Notes: generated from the sequence alone by a model not told the origin. Positions 44,781 through 52,834 are shown, counted from the first letter of the stretch. The stretch is 64,000 nucleotides of DNA from Paludibacter sp. (GCA_019163375.1 JAFLKK010000008.1:186001-250000), one strand, 5' to 3'. A program made the numbers and translations.

Positions 44781-45480
44781 ACTTCTTATATTTATAAAGC
44801 CTTGCCGCCCGGTGAGGTACACCCTCTTCTACTTCGTCGAGCATGACCAAATAAGGCATTTGCGCTACTTTTTTCTGAAAATTACGAACATCCGAACGTG
44901 TGCGATGTACTACATCGTGTAAAATTCGAAGTTGAGAAATAGTGAATTTCTTCGGCAATAATTCGAACAGCAAATGAGGCTCTACATCCAGTTGGTGACG
45001 AATATGCTCCAATCCTTTTTCAATAATTGTAATATGGTCAAATGCTAATGACATATTGCTTATCTCACTCACATCATACCAATTGGCTGAATAATCATCA
45101 GCATTGAACACAATCTTACGATCAATCTTTATTAAAGCAACATACGCCACTGTAACAATGCGTCCGATTTTCAACTGAGTAGTTCGTTCAAGCCATAAAA
45201 TATCCCGAGGGTTAGTCATTCGGTTTGGACTTCCAAAACTTCTGAATTGACTCAGGTAAATATTTTTCAGTCCCGTCAGTTCGTTTAAGACTCGCGATGC
45301 AGCCTCATCCAAATCTTCATCATTCAGAATAATGCTTCCGGGAAGTTTCTTGTCATTGTACAATTCATTTTGCTCATCAATACTCCGTTCGATAAGCATC
45401 ACTTTCAATTTCTCACCATCAAAACCAAACACAACGCAATCGACGGAGATATGTGGATTATATAGGGTTGAGTTGGGCAT
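44779..45480 (-). CDS. Nudix-type transcriptional regulator of the xyl operon (NrtR/AraR-like)
   Basis: 233 residues. Residues 10-145 are a Nudix fold (VDCVVFGFDGEKLKVMLIER). Its Nudix box is degenerate: after R63 the two catalytic glutamates of REUxEE are V64 and L68, so hydrolysis is not expected. Residues 160-225 form a winged helix (LLPKKFTISQLRILHDVV and RSDVRNFQKKVAQM). NrtR-type proteins of this design in Bacteroides (AraR) sense sugars or nucleotides. First in the operon with xylB, xylA and xylE, and downstream of three palindromes. Sugar-responsive repressor is the likely role. Confidence 0.85.
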   Translation of the reverse strand: MPNSTLYNPHISVDCVVFGFDGEKLKVMLIERSIDEQNELYNDKKLPGSIILNDEDLDEAASRVLNELTGLKNIYLSQFRSFGSPNRMTNPRDILWLERTTQLKIGRIVTVAYVALIKIDRKIVFNADDYSANWYDVSEISNMSLAFDHITIIEKGLEHIRHQLDVEPHLLFELLPKKFTISQLRILHDVVHRTRSDVRNFQKKVAQMPYLVMLDEVEEGVPHRAARLYKYKK

Positions 45481-45505
45481 AGTTTGTTTTTGAATTATTC
45501 CGCTA

Positions 45506-45513
45506 CAAAAATA
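45506..45513 (-). promoter_or_regulatory. -7 promoter element of the xyl regulator operon
   Basis: TATTTTTG on the minus strand, 25 bp before the regulator start. Confidence 0.5.
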
Positions 45514-45577
45514 GACTCTTTATTCGGAATATTGCATCTTCAATTCTATGTTATAAAACACATTTTCAGCATGTTGA

Positions 45578-45596
45578 ATTGTGTAAAATATACAAT
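45578..45596. promoter_or_regulatory. Palindrome 1, probable regulator site
   Basis: ATTGTGTA-AAA-TATACAAT, 8-bp arms with one mismatch, related to the two palindromes that follow. Confidence 0.45.
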
Positions 45597-45609
45597 AAGA
45601 CATAGAGTA

Positions 45610-45630
45610 ATATTGTACTTTATACAATAT
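45610..45630. promoter_or_regulatory. Palindrome 2, TGTACTTTATACA type
   Basis: ATATTGTA and TACAATAT, perfect 8-bp arms around CTTTA. It shares TGTACTTTRTACA with 45694-45728. Confidence 0.6.
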
Positions 45631-45693
45631 GTATTTTCATTTCCATTTCACTAAATATACTTATTATGAAACAATTAATGAGTCAATTTTCGA

Positions 45694-45728
45694 GATAGAC
45701 TTACTGTACTTTGTACAGTAAGTCTATC
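45694..45728. promoter_or_regulatory. Palindrome 3, perfect 16-bp arms
   Basis: GATAGACTTACTGTAC and its exact complement around TTT. Its core ACTGTACTTTGTACAGT matches palindrome 2. No T-tract follows, so an operator is favoured over a terminator. Confidence 0.6.
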
Positions 45729-45861
45729 ACAATATTTCGCATCTGAAGGATACAAAGAACATCAACTTTAATGTTTATTCACTATTCATTTGAGTACATC
45801 TCTATACAGACATAATATTTAACTAATACAACACCTGCAAAGAATCTGATACGAATATAAA

Positions 45862-45912
45862 GACACAAAAAAAACGGGTGATTCGTAACGAATCACCCGT
45901 TTTTTTTGTGTC
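45862..45912 (-). terminator. Very strong terminator of the DEAD-box gene
   Basis: A perfect 24-bp stem (45862-45885 with 45889-45912) with core ACGGGTGATTCG, closed by TAA and with 8-base A and T runs inside the stem. Symmetric, so it can act on either strand. Confidence 0.9.
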
Positions 45913-45933
45913 TCAGAAAAGACTTTCTATATC

Positions 45934-47811
45934 TTAGTATCTCTTTTTGTATCCTGAACCTGAGCTTGAACCACCGCTGCTACGACGATCGCTACCACCC
46001 GAAGGACGGCTGCTTCTGTCGCTTAGTTCGCGATTACGCCATGGTTTGTCGCCACCGCTAGCCGCAGGACGACTGCTTGCTCCGCGATCTCCACGGTCAC
46101 CACCGCGATATCCGCCACCGGAACCACCACTACTTCTGCGATCTGAGCTACCGCCACTACGTGGACGATAATCCGATTTGCGATCGTCGAACGATTTGCT
46201 GCCTTTGGCTTCAGATACAATCACATCAGTCTGACCAGCAAAAGCAGTCATCACTTGATCCAATTGATCTGGGAATACATCAAAGAAAGTAAATTTGTTA
46301 GTTACTTCAATAGCACCAATATTGATTGATTTGTCGTTAGTAACGTCATTGATAATACCTAACAAACGTTTTGCATCAACACCTTCTCGCTCTCCAACAT
46401 TCATTTTCAAACGTACACGTCCGCCCGGTTTTGGTCCACGCTCACCGCGTTCGCCTCTTTCTCCTCGCTCACCACGTTCGCTACGTTCCGGCAAGTTCAA
46501 ATCTTCGGTATTTTTGTAATAGCTCAAGAAACGGTTGAATTCCAATGACACGAAACGTTTTAGCAATTCTTCTTTGCTAAGGTATTCCAATTGTGTCATA
46601 ATTTGAGGCATGTAAGTTTCAATTTGCTCTTCGCTTACTTCTACATTTTCCATGCGGTCGATAAGGTGAAACAATTGTTTTTTACATACTTCCAATCCGT
46701 TAGGAATTTGTTCTTGCGTAAATGTTTTGCGCAACATGCGCTCAATATCTTTTATTTTAAAACGCTCTTTCGAGTGAATAATCGTTACAGCAATACCTTT
46801 TTTATTGGCACGACCGGTACGACCACTACGGTGAGTGTAAATTTCAACATCATCTGGCAAGTTGTAATTGATAACGTGTGTCAAATCGCTTACATCCAGT
46901 CCACGTGCAGCCACATCGGTAGCTACCAGCAATTGAATGTTACGATTACGGAATTTTTGCATTACCGTATCACGTTGAGCTTGCGAAAGGTCACCATGAA
47001 GCGCATCGGCATTATAACCGTCGTGCATCAATTTATCAGCCACCTCTTTAGTTTCCATACGGGTACGACAGAAAACGATACCATAAATATCAGGATTCAA
47101 ATCCACAATACGTTTCAACACCAAATAGCGTTGTTTGGCTTGCGACACATAATATATGTGTTCTACATTTTCCGAACCTGCATTTTTAGTTCCTACGGTA
47201 ATTTCTTCGTAGTTTTTCATGTAACGCTTCGCAATATTGGCAATCTCTTTAGGCATAGTAGCCGAGAAAAGCATAGTGCGTCGTGATTCGGGAGTACGTT
47301 CAAGGATAGTTTCAATGTCTTCTTTGAAACCCATGTTAAGCATTTCGTCAGCTTCATCCAAAACCAGGAAGTCAACTGCTCCAAGTTCTACTTTTCCACG
47401 TTCGATCAAGTCGATCAAACGACCAGGAGTAGCCACGATGATTTGTGGAGCAGTATCCAATTGACGAAGTTGTACGCGAATATCTTCACCACCATAAACA
47501 GCTACGACTTTTAATCCGCGGATGTTTTTAGAATAACCCTTAAGGTCGTTGGCAATCTGGATACAAAGTTCACGTGTAGGCGATAAAACTAATGCTTGTA
47601 CTTGTTTGGTTTGTGCATTAATCAGGTTTAATACAGGAAGCCCGAAAGCCGCCGTTTTACCTGTTCCTGTTTGTGCAAGTGCTACTAAATCAGCAGTCTT
47701 TTCAAGCATAAAAGGAATAGACAGTTCCTGTACGGGCATAGGATTCTCGTAGCCGAGTTCTTCGATAGCCGACAGAATCTCTTCTTTCAAATTTAATTCT
47801 CTAAATGTCAT
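45934..47811 (-). CDS. DEAD-box RNA helicase with DbpA-like domain and RG/SG-rich tail
   Basis: 625 residues. Motifs in order: Q motif (MPVQELSIPF), AQTGTGKTA, PTRELCIQ, TPGRLID, LDEADEML, SATMPK, ARGLDVSDL and HRSGRTGRA. An acidic-basic linker with ERGERGERGERG leads to a DbpA-type RNA-binding domain (LLGIINDVTN). A 100-residue tail rich in Ser, Gly, Arg and Asp follows, typical of non-specific RNA binding. Resembles DeaD/CsdA, which unwinds RNA in ribosome assembly and cold adaptation. The 147-nt leader with a hairpin suggests temperature control. Confidence 0.93.
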   Translation of the reverse strand: MTFRELNLKEEILSAIEELGYENPMPVQELSIPFMLEKTADLVALAQTGTGKTAAFGLPVLNLINAQTKQVQALVLSPTRELCIQIANDLKGYSKNIRGLKVVAVYGGEDIRVQLRQLDTAPQIIVATPGRLIDLIERGKVELGAVDFLVLDEADEMLNMGFKEDIETILERTPESRRTMLFSATMPKEIANIAKRYMKNYEEITVGTKNAGSENVEHIYYVSQAKQRYLVLKRIVDLNPDIYGIVFCRTRMETKEVADKLMHDGYNADALHGDLSQAQRDTVMQKFRNRNIQLLVATDVAARGLDVSDLTHVINYNLPDDVEIYTHRSGRTGRANKKGIAVTIIHSKERFKIKDIERMLRKTFTQEQIPNGLEVCKKQLFHLIDRMENVEVSEEQIETYMPQIMTQLEYLSKEELLKRFVSLEFNRFLSYYKNTEDLNLPERSERGERGERGERGERGPKPGGRVRLKMNVGEREGVDAKRLLGIINDVTNDKSINIGAIEVTNKFTFFDVFPDQLDQVMTAFAGQTDVIVSEAKGSKSFDDRKSDYRPRSGGSSDRRSSGGSGGGYRGGDRGDRGASSRPAASGGDKPWRNRELSDRSSRPSGGSDRRSSGGSSSGSGYKKRY

Positions 47812-47824
47812 TTTGTTTGTTTTA

Positions 47825-47881
47825 GTACACGTTTTAAGTATTCATCCGGCGATAATTTCATTCGTTAATGAAAACGTGTAC
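47825..47881 (-). promoter_or_regulatory. Structured 5' leader hairpin of the RNA helicase
   Basis: Arms GTACACGTTTT and AAAACGTGTAC are perfect complements 35 nt apart. An inner TTTCATT-CGTT-AATGAAA hairpin (47856-47873) competes with the right arm. Both lie 14-70 nt before the start codon. Confidence 0.6.
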
Positions 47882-47963
47882 CCTAAAGGTAAGCAGACTA
47901 CTAATGTAAAGTAGTGAAATTCGGATATTTACTCCCAACGCATAGTTGTTTTTAAATCGGGTG

Positions 47964-47971
47964 CAAAGGTA
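47964..47971 (-). promoter_or_regulatory. -7 promoter element of the RNA helicase
   Basis: TACCTTTG on the minus strand, giving a leader of about 145-150 nt. Confidence 0.5.
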
Positions 47972-48208
47972 GTAATAATTTACGAGTATTTAATGCATTA
48001 GAATAAGAAAGAAACAAGATAACACTTTTATTGATCAAACTAAACAAAAAAACCAACAAAAACGGGGTATTTCCGATACTAATTCAACATAAAACCCAAT
48101 AATTGAACTTCGTTTTCGTAATTATTCGCCAAAAAACGATACAATTTGACAGCCAACAGCAATTTTTAAGTCCGGACATATAATCTTGCATTTTCCAAAA
48201 AAAAGAGC

Positions 48209-48216
48209 TAAATTTG
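48209..48216 (+). promoter_or_regulatory. -7 promoter element of pfp
   Basis: TAAATTTG with TTG about 20 bp upstream (48186-48188); 52 bp before ATG 48269. Confidence 0.55.
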
Positions 48217-48268
48217 CGGGCGTTTTGAACAGGACGAGGAAATAAAACATCAAACTATTATAATTCAT

Positions 48269-49927
48269 ATGAAATCAATGACTAAAAGCCCTTTACAAAT
48301 TGCAAGGGCAGGTTACCAACCAAAATTGCCAGCTGCTTTGCGTGGCAATGTTGTATTAAAAGAAGGTGCTGCTACCGAATCTATCGCTGACCAGGCTGAC
48401 ATCAAAAAGCTATTCCCTAACACTTACGGAATGCCTATGATTACTTTCGAATCGGGCGAAAAGAAAGAAAACCCGGTAGTTGGTGTTGGTGTAATTCTAT
48501 CGGGAGGTCAGGCTCCGGGCGGTCACAACGTTATTTCGGGTATATTCGATGGATTAAAAGCATTGAATCCTAACAATAAATTGTATGGTTTCCTTGGAGG
48601 TCCAAGTGGTTTAGTGGAACATAAATACATTGAACTAACCGAAGAAGTGGTAAAAGAATACCGCAACACCGGTGGTTTCGATATTATTGGTTCTGGTCGT
48701 ACAAAACTGGAAGAAGAAGCGCAATACGAAGATGGTGCTGAAATCTGTAAAAAATTGGGTATCAACGCTATTGTTGTTATCGGTGGTGACGATTCAAACA
48801 CTAACGCTTGTGTATTGGCCGAATACTATCTTCAAAAAAAGACCGGTATCCAGGTGATTGGTTGCCCAAAAACAATTGATGGTGACTTGAAAAACGAAAT
48901 GATTGAAACTTCATTTGGTTTTGACACTGCTTGTAAAGTGTACTCCGAATTGATTGGTAACATTCAACGTGATGCTAACTCAGCAAAAAAATACTGGCAC
49001 TTTATCCGCCTTATGGGTCGTTCGGCTTCACACATTACATTGGAATGCGCTTTGCAAAGCCAACCAAACATATGTATTGTATCGGAAGAAGTGGAAGCAA
49101 AAAACATGACACTTAACGAAGTGGTAGATGACATCGTAAAAGTAATTGTAAACCGTGCAAACCATGGATTGGACTTCGGTACTATTTTGATTCCTGAAGG
49201 ATTAATTGAATTCATTCCTGCAATGAAAACGTTAATATCCGAATTGAACGACTTGTTGGCTCACAACGATGACTTCGTGGCATTAAGCACCGACGAAGAA
49301 AAACGCCAATACGTAAAAGGTATGTTATCGCCTGTTAGCTCTGACATTTACCGTAGCTTACCAAAAGGTATTGCCAAACAATTGACTATGGATCGCGATC
49401 CACACGGAAACGTACAAGTATCATTGATTGAAACAGAAAAACTGTTGATAGAAATGGTAGCGAAACGTTTGGCTCAATTGAAAGCCGAAGGTATTTACAA
49501 AGGCAAATTCTCTGCTATCAACCACTTCTTCGGTTACGAAGGACGTTGTGCCATTCCATCAAACTTTGATGCTGACTATACCTATTCATTAGGATATACT
49601 GCTTCTGTGTTGATTTCGGAAGGTAAAACAGGTTATATGTCATCGGTACGTAACTTAACTGCCCCTGCAGCCGAATGGATTGCCGGTGGTGTGCCAATTA
49701 CAACTATGATGAACATGGAAAAACGCCACGGTGCCATGAAACCGGTTATTCAAAAAGCATTGGTTCGTTTGGACGGAGCTCCTTTCCAATTCTTCAAAGC
49801 AGTACGCGAAGACTGGGCTGATGACAAAACAAGCTATATCTACCCGGGTCCTATTCAATACTACGGTCCAACCGAAGTATGCGACCAACCTACAAGAACA
49901 TTGATGTTGGAACAAGGAAAAATCTAA
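48269..49927 (+). CDS. pfp: Pyrophosphate-dependent 6-phosphofructokinase
   Basis: 552 residues, the long PPi-type enzyme rather than the 320-residue ATP form. [14 protein letters not shown] opens the phosphate site. GGDDSNTNA has D174-D175 where ATP enzymes carry glycine, and PKTIDGDL (K201) replaces PGTIDND; both changes mark PPi use. [20 protein letters not shown] is a family signature. It converts fructose 6-phosphate and PPi to fructose 1,6-bisphosphate reversibly in the cytoplasm. It has its own promoter and a strong terminator. Confidence 0.95.
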   Translation: MKSMTKSPLQIARAGYQPKLPAALRGNVVLKEGAATESIADQADIKKLFPNTYGMPMITFESGEKKENPVVGVGVILSGGQAPGGHNVISGIFDGLKALNPNNKLYGFLGGPSGLVEHKYIELTEEVVKEYRNTGGFDIIGSGRTKLEEEAQYEDGAEICKKLGINAIVVIGGDDSNTNACVLAEYYLQKKTGIQVIGCPKTIDGDLKNEMIETSFGFDTACKVYSELIGNIQRDANSAKKYWHFIRLMGRSASHITLECALQSQPNICIVSEEVEAKNMTLNEVVDDIVKVIVNRANHGLDFGTILIPEGLIEFIPAMKTLISELNDLLAHNDDFVALSTDEEKRQYVKGMLSPVSSDIYRSLPKGIAKQLTMDRDPHGNVQVSLIETEKLLIEMVAKRLAQLKAEGIYKGKFSAINHFFGYEGRCAIPSNFDADYTYSLGYTASVLISEGKTGYMSSVRNLTAPAAEWIAGGVPITTMMNMEKRHGAMKPVIQKALVRLDGAPFQFFKAVREDWADDKTSYIYPGPIQYYGPTEVCDQPTRTLMLEQGKI

Positions 49928-49948
49928 CAAATAAGTGCACTATTTAAA

Positions 49949-49979
49949 ACGGACTTGCCATATCGGCAAGTCCGTTTTT
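49949..49979 (+). terminator. Terminator of pfp
   Basis: A perfect 11-bp stem ACGGACTTGCC with its complement around ATATC, followed by TTTTT. Confidence 0.9.
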
Positions 49980-50097
49980 CATTTATACAGTTGCTACTTG
50001 CTTTGAAACCAATACAAAAAAGTAATTTATACATTCTTTAACGTACCATTACTATTTATTCTGTTGTGTTTTATGCGCTTATATGAAAATAAAAACA

Positions 50098-50105
50098 TAT
50101 ATTTG
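50098..50105 (+). promoter_or_regulatory. -7 promoter element of the LEA-like gene
   Basis: TATATTTG, 27 bp before ATG 50133. Confidence 0.45.
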
Positions 50106-50132
50106 CATAACATTAACTAAAAACGCAACATT

Positions 50133-50738
50133 ATGGGATTAAAAAACTTTATTTCGAAGCTCTTCGGTTCAACAAACGAAACAGTTAATCAAGTAGGCGA
50201 TAAAGCCGAAACAGTATGGGAAGACATCAAAGAAAAAGCAGAAGATCTAACCGAAAAGCTCGATGATTTGAAAGATCAGGTAGAAGAAAAAGTGGAAACT
50301 TTCGCCAAAAGTCCACAAGTAGAAAACGCCATTAAAACGGCAAAAGACACATTCGAAAATGCAAAGGACAAAGTAGAAGATGTTATTGAAGCAGCAAAAC
50401 CCAAAGTAGAAGAAGCCATCAACACAGCCAAAACAAAAGTCAGTGAAGTAGTGGAGAGTGTCAAAGACAAAACTGAAGTTGCGAAAGACAAAGCCGAAGA
50501 TGTGGTGGAAAATGTCAAAGACAAGGTGGAAGATATGGTTGAAGCTGCAAAACCCAAAGTAGAAGAAGCCATCAACACAGCCAAAACAAAAGTCAGTGAA
50601 GTGGTGGAGAGTGTCAAAGACAAAGTGGAAGTTGCGAAAGACAAAGCCGAAGATGTGGTGGAAAATGTCAAAGACAAGGCAGAAGAAATGTTCGACAAAA
50701 GCAAAGATGCGACAAAAGCGGACGAAAAGAAAGCCTGA
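50133..50738 (+). CDS. LEA-like coiled-coil protein with 11-residue repeats
   Basis: 201 residues, Lys/Glu/Asp/Ala/Val only in bulk, with no hydrophobic segment. Residues 1-15 (MGLKNFISKLFGS) form a short amphipathic start. The rest runs in 11-residue units such as AKDKAEDVVEN, VKDKVEDMVEA and AKPKVEEAINT, as in group 3 LEA and apolipoprotein-like helices. A 51-residue block (153 bp) is duplicated almost exactly. Such proteins bind membranes or protect against stress and drying. The gene has its own promoter element and terminator. Function inferred. Confidence 0.75.
   Translation: MGLKNFISKLFGSTNETVNQVGDKAETVWEDIKEKAEDLTEKLDDLKDQVEEKVETFAKSPQVENAIKTAKDTFENAKDKVEDVIEAAKPKVEEAINTAKTKVSEVVESVKDKTEVAKDKAEDVVENVKDKVEDMVEAAKPKVEEAINTAKTKVSEVVESVKDKVEVAKDKAEDVVENVKDKAEEMFDKSKDATKADEKKA
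50394..50690 (+). repeat. 153-bp near-identical tandem duplication within the LEA-like gene
   Basis: Copy 1 is 50394-50546 and copy 2 starts at 50547, running to about 50690 with only a few substitutions. The unit is 51 codons, so the frame is kept. Confidence 0.85.
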
Positions 50739-50755
50739 GAATTTTTAGAAAAAGC

Positions 50756-50798
50756 AAAACGACAACTAAGCGAAGGCTCGTTGTCGTTTTATTTTTTT
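50756..50798 (+). terminator. Terminator of the LEA-like gene
   Basis: AAAACGACAAC pairs perfectly with GTTGTCGTTTT around a 13-nt loop, followed by ATTTTTTT. Confidence 0.85.
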
Positions 50799-50799
50799 G

Positions 50800-50807
50800 T
50801 ACATTTG
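50800..50807 (+). promoter_or_regulatory. -7 promoter element of yaaA
   Basis: TACATTTG, immediately after the upstream terminator and about 108 bp before yaaA. Confidence 0.45.
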
Positions 50808-50914
50808 CTTTCAAAATTCATCGGACTGCATTTTGTTGGGAATAACAATTACTATCGCCAACACTTAAAGTCGCACCACGCATCGCGTTTCAATTAACAC
50901 CAACACAATTATAC

Positions 50915-51685
50915 ATGCTTATTCTTCTCTCGCCTGCCAAAATACAAAATTTCGCTCCACAGCAACTGACAAACACATTTACACAACCCACTTTTTTGAA
51001 AGAAGCTGAAAAACTGGTACATGAAATCAGACAACTATCGGCCTACGAACTTTCAAAACTGCTGAGCATAAATGCTAATCTGGGACAACTCAATGCCGAC
51101 AGGTATTTCAACTGGAAGAAACCCTTTACACCGACCAATGCAAAGCAAGCAGTTTTAGCTTTCAACGGCGAGGTATTTCACGGACTGAATGCAAAAAGCT
51201 TCAGCAATGACGACTTCGAATACGCCCAATCGCATCTGTGCATTCTGTCCGGTTTGTACGGAGCACTCCGACCACTGGATTTGATACAGCCCTACCGACT
51301 GGAAATAAGCACAAAACTACAAGTAGACACAGCCAAGGATATGTACGCCTTTTGGGGTGATAAGCTAACCAATTGGCTCAACAAAGCAGTGAATGCCAGC
51401 GGCAAACCAAAAACGGTGCTCAACCTTGCTTCGGGCGAGTATTTTAAATCCATCAACCGCAATACTTTGAAAGCAAAGGTGATTGATTTCGAGTTTCTTG
51501 AAAACAAAGATGACCTGTATAAACCGATAGTAATGTACACTAAAAAAGCGCGCGGACTTATGGCCCGCTATGTAATTGATAACCGAATAGAAAACATCGA
51601 AGATCTCCGGGGCTTTTCGTCGGAAGGATACTGGTATAGCGAAAAACTGTCGAGCGAGAACAAGATGGTGTTTACAAGAGGCTGA
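50915..51685 (+). CDS. yaaA: Peroxide stress protein YaaA (DUF328)
   Basis: 256 residues. The family opening MLILLSPAK, then KKPFTPTNAKQAVLAFNGEV and LSGLYGALRPLDLIQPYRLE, and a final KKARGLMARYVI are all DUF328 hallmarks. In E. coli YaaA lowers free iron during peroxide stress, limiting Fenton damage, and the fold binds DNA. It is cytoplasmic. It fits with Bcp at 2039 as oxygen defence, though unlinked. It is monocistronic. Confidence 0.94.
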   Translation: MLILLSPAKIQNFAPQQLTNTFTQPTFLKEAEKLVHEIRQLSAYELSKLLSINANLGQLNADRYFNWKKPFTPTNAKQAVLAFNGEVFHGLNAKSFSNDDFEYAQSHLCILSGLYGALRPLDLIQPYRLEISTKLQVDTAKDMYAFWGDKLTNWLNKAVNASGKPKTVLNLASGEYFKSINRNTLKAKVIDFEFLENKDDLYKPIVMYTKKARGLMARYVIDNRIENIEDLRGFSSEGYWYSEKLSSENKMVFTRG

Positions 51686-51751
51686 AATCAATTCATAATG
51701 CATAGTTCATAATGCATAATTAAATTATTCTAAAGCTCAGAATAGATCGGA

Positions 51752-51827
51752 AGTTCGGAATTACGATTACGAATAATAAATCCTCTTTTTCGCACTATTG
51801 AAATATCGCAATCGGAATGACCATCTC
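51752..51827 (+). repeat. Direct repeat, left copy
   Basis: Shares TCGGAATTNCGATTNCGAAT and ATTGAAATATCGCAATCGG with the right copy, with one indel of about 8 bp. Confidence 0.75.
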
Positions 51828-51938
51828 TAGTCCTCACGGATATATAACCATTATTTGTTTGCAAAGTAATATGGGTTGGTGGCATTTTCAATTATAAGTA
51901 TTCTAAAAATATTTCACATTAGAACATCCCACAAAACA

Positions 51939-52139
51939 TGACAAATCAGCCTCCATCCTGCCGAATCGACAGTATGGGTGCTGATTCAGGGTCAAAGTGT
52001 GCGTGAACGCAGTAAATCAGTGCGACATCGCACCGAATTGGTTAAACATCGAGGTCAAAAGGTGCGTGAACGCACCAAATCAGTGCGTGAACGCAGTGAA
52101 TCGGTGCGTTCACGCAGTTTGTTAGTGAAAGTAGAAAGG
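51939..52139 (+). repeat. Modular 21-bp repeat element, copy B
   Basis: Leader hairpin (AATCAGC 51944-51950 with GCTGATT 51980-51986, inner CTGCCG-AAT-CGACAG 51958-51972), then seven 21-bp units from 51993. Typical cores are GTGCGTGAACGCAC and GTGCGACATCGCAC. The frame from GTG 51978 encodes VRERS/VRHRT heptads. The third unit, TTGGTTAAACATCGA, is identical to the third unit of copy A. Confidence 0.8.
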
Positions 52140-52143
52140 CGGG

Positions 52144-52227
52144 AGGTCGGAATTCCGATTCCGAATAACAAACAATCTATTCTTGTATTGAAATATCGCA
52201 ATCGGAATTGCGATCTCCCAAAAAAAA
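52144..52227 (+). repeat. Direct repeat, right copy
   Basis: Counterpart of 51752-51827, immediately after the 21-bp array. Confidence 0.75.
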
Positions 52228-52411
52228 TAAATCGGCTGAATTTCATTTCTGAAACTCAGCCGATTCTATATTTATACTATCAGAAAACTATTTACTGATT
52301 ATGGAGCTTGCGATGGAGTATTTCGACATCACGTTTTTTCGGGACATTCCGAGAATCGGAACATACCGATTTATCGGTACTGTTTACTGTCAACTGATTA
52401 CTGTTAACTGA

Positions 52412-52834
52412 TCAGCTGTTTTTTGCTTTAAAAGCCAACGCGTACATTTTCATTTGCTTTACCATCGCCACCAAACCATTGGAGCGGGTTGGAGAAAGAT
52501 GTTCGCGTAGGCCAATTTTATCGATAAAATACAGTTCGGTATTGATAATTTCGTCGGGCGTATGCTTGGTAAGCACCTGAATAAGCAGCGAAACAATTCC
52601 TTTCACCAACACCGCATCACTTTCGCCACGATAAAGAACCAATCCGTCTTTCATTTCGGCATGTAGCCATACCCTGCTCTGACAACCTTCAATAATATTC
52701 TGTGGTGTTTTACCTGCATCTTCGAGCGATTCGAGCGAATTGCCTAAATCGATTAATAAGGCATACTTATCCATCCAGTCGTCGAACATGCTGAACTCTT
52801 CAATTATTCCGTCTTGTAATTCATTAATTGTCAT
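52412..52834 (-). CDS. sufE: SufE sulfur-transfer protein
   Basis: 140 residues. The sulfur-accepting Cys51 lies in IIEGCQSRVWLHAE, followed by RGESDAVLVKGIVSLLI, both family hallmarks. SufE takes persulfide sulfur from SufS and passes it to the SufBCD scaffold for Fe-S cluster assembly in the cytoplasm. It is directly downstream of sufS (93 bp). No sufBCD genes are in this window. Confidence 0.93.
   Translation of the reverse strand: MTINELQDGIIEEFSMFDDWMDKYALLIDLGNSLESLEDAGKTPQNIIEGCQSRVWLHAEMKDGLVLYRGESDAVLVKGIVSLLIQVLTKHTPDEIINTELYFIDKIGLREHLSPTRSNGLVAMVKQMKMYALAFKAKNS

Larger units (their letters stand above)
45481..45933. other. Regulatory intergenic region upstream of the xyl operon
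   Basis: There is no gene. From left to right: the regulator's -7 element (45506-45513), three palindromes (45578-45596, 45610-45630, 45694-45728), AT-rich filler, and the helicase terminator (45862-45912). Confidence 0.8.
47812..48268. other. Divergent regulatory region between helicase and pfp
   Basis: Holds the helicase leader hairpin (47825-47881), its -7 element (47964-47971) and the pfp -7 element (48209-48216). AT-rich elsewhere, no gene. Confidence 0.65.
51686..52411. other. Intergenic region with flanking direct repeats and a 21-bp repeat element
   Basis: No conventional gene. A direct repeat pair (51752-51827 and 52144-52227) brackets the modular element at 51939-52139. Two short palindromes follow at 52351-52380 (TTCCGA-GAA-TCGGAA and ACCGAT-TT-ATCGGT). 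Confidence 0.75.

Noticed and set aside
45694-45728. Intrinsic terminator
   Set aside because: The stem is strong, but no T-tract follows on either strand and no gene ends there; its core matches a neighbouring palindrome, favouring an operator.
46591-47286. Open frame of 231 residues on the plus strand
   Set aside because: It is antisense to the helicase core, whose motifs are intact; composition is unlike a real protein.
51978-52298. Small basic protein encoded by the 21-bp array (also 25358-25576)
   Set aside because: The frame is a by-product of a period divisible by three. It starts with GTG, lacks a ribosome site, and in copy B runs on into unrelated repeat sequence. Kept as a finding, not as a gene.
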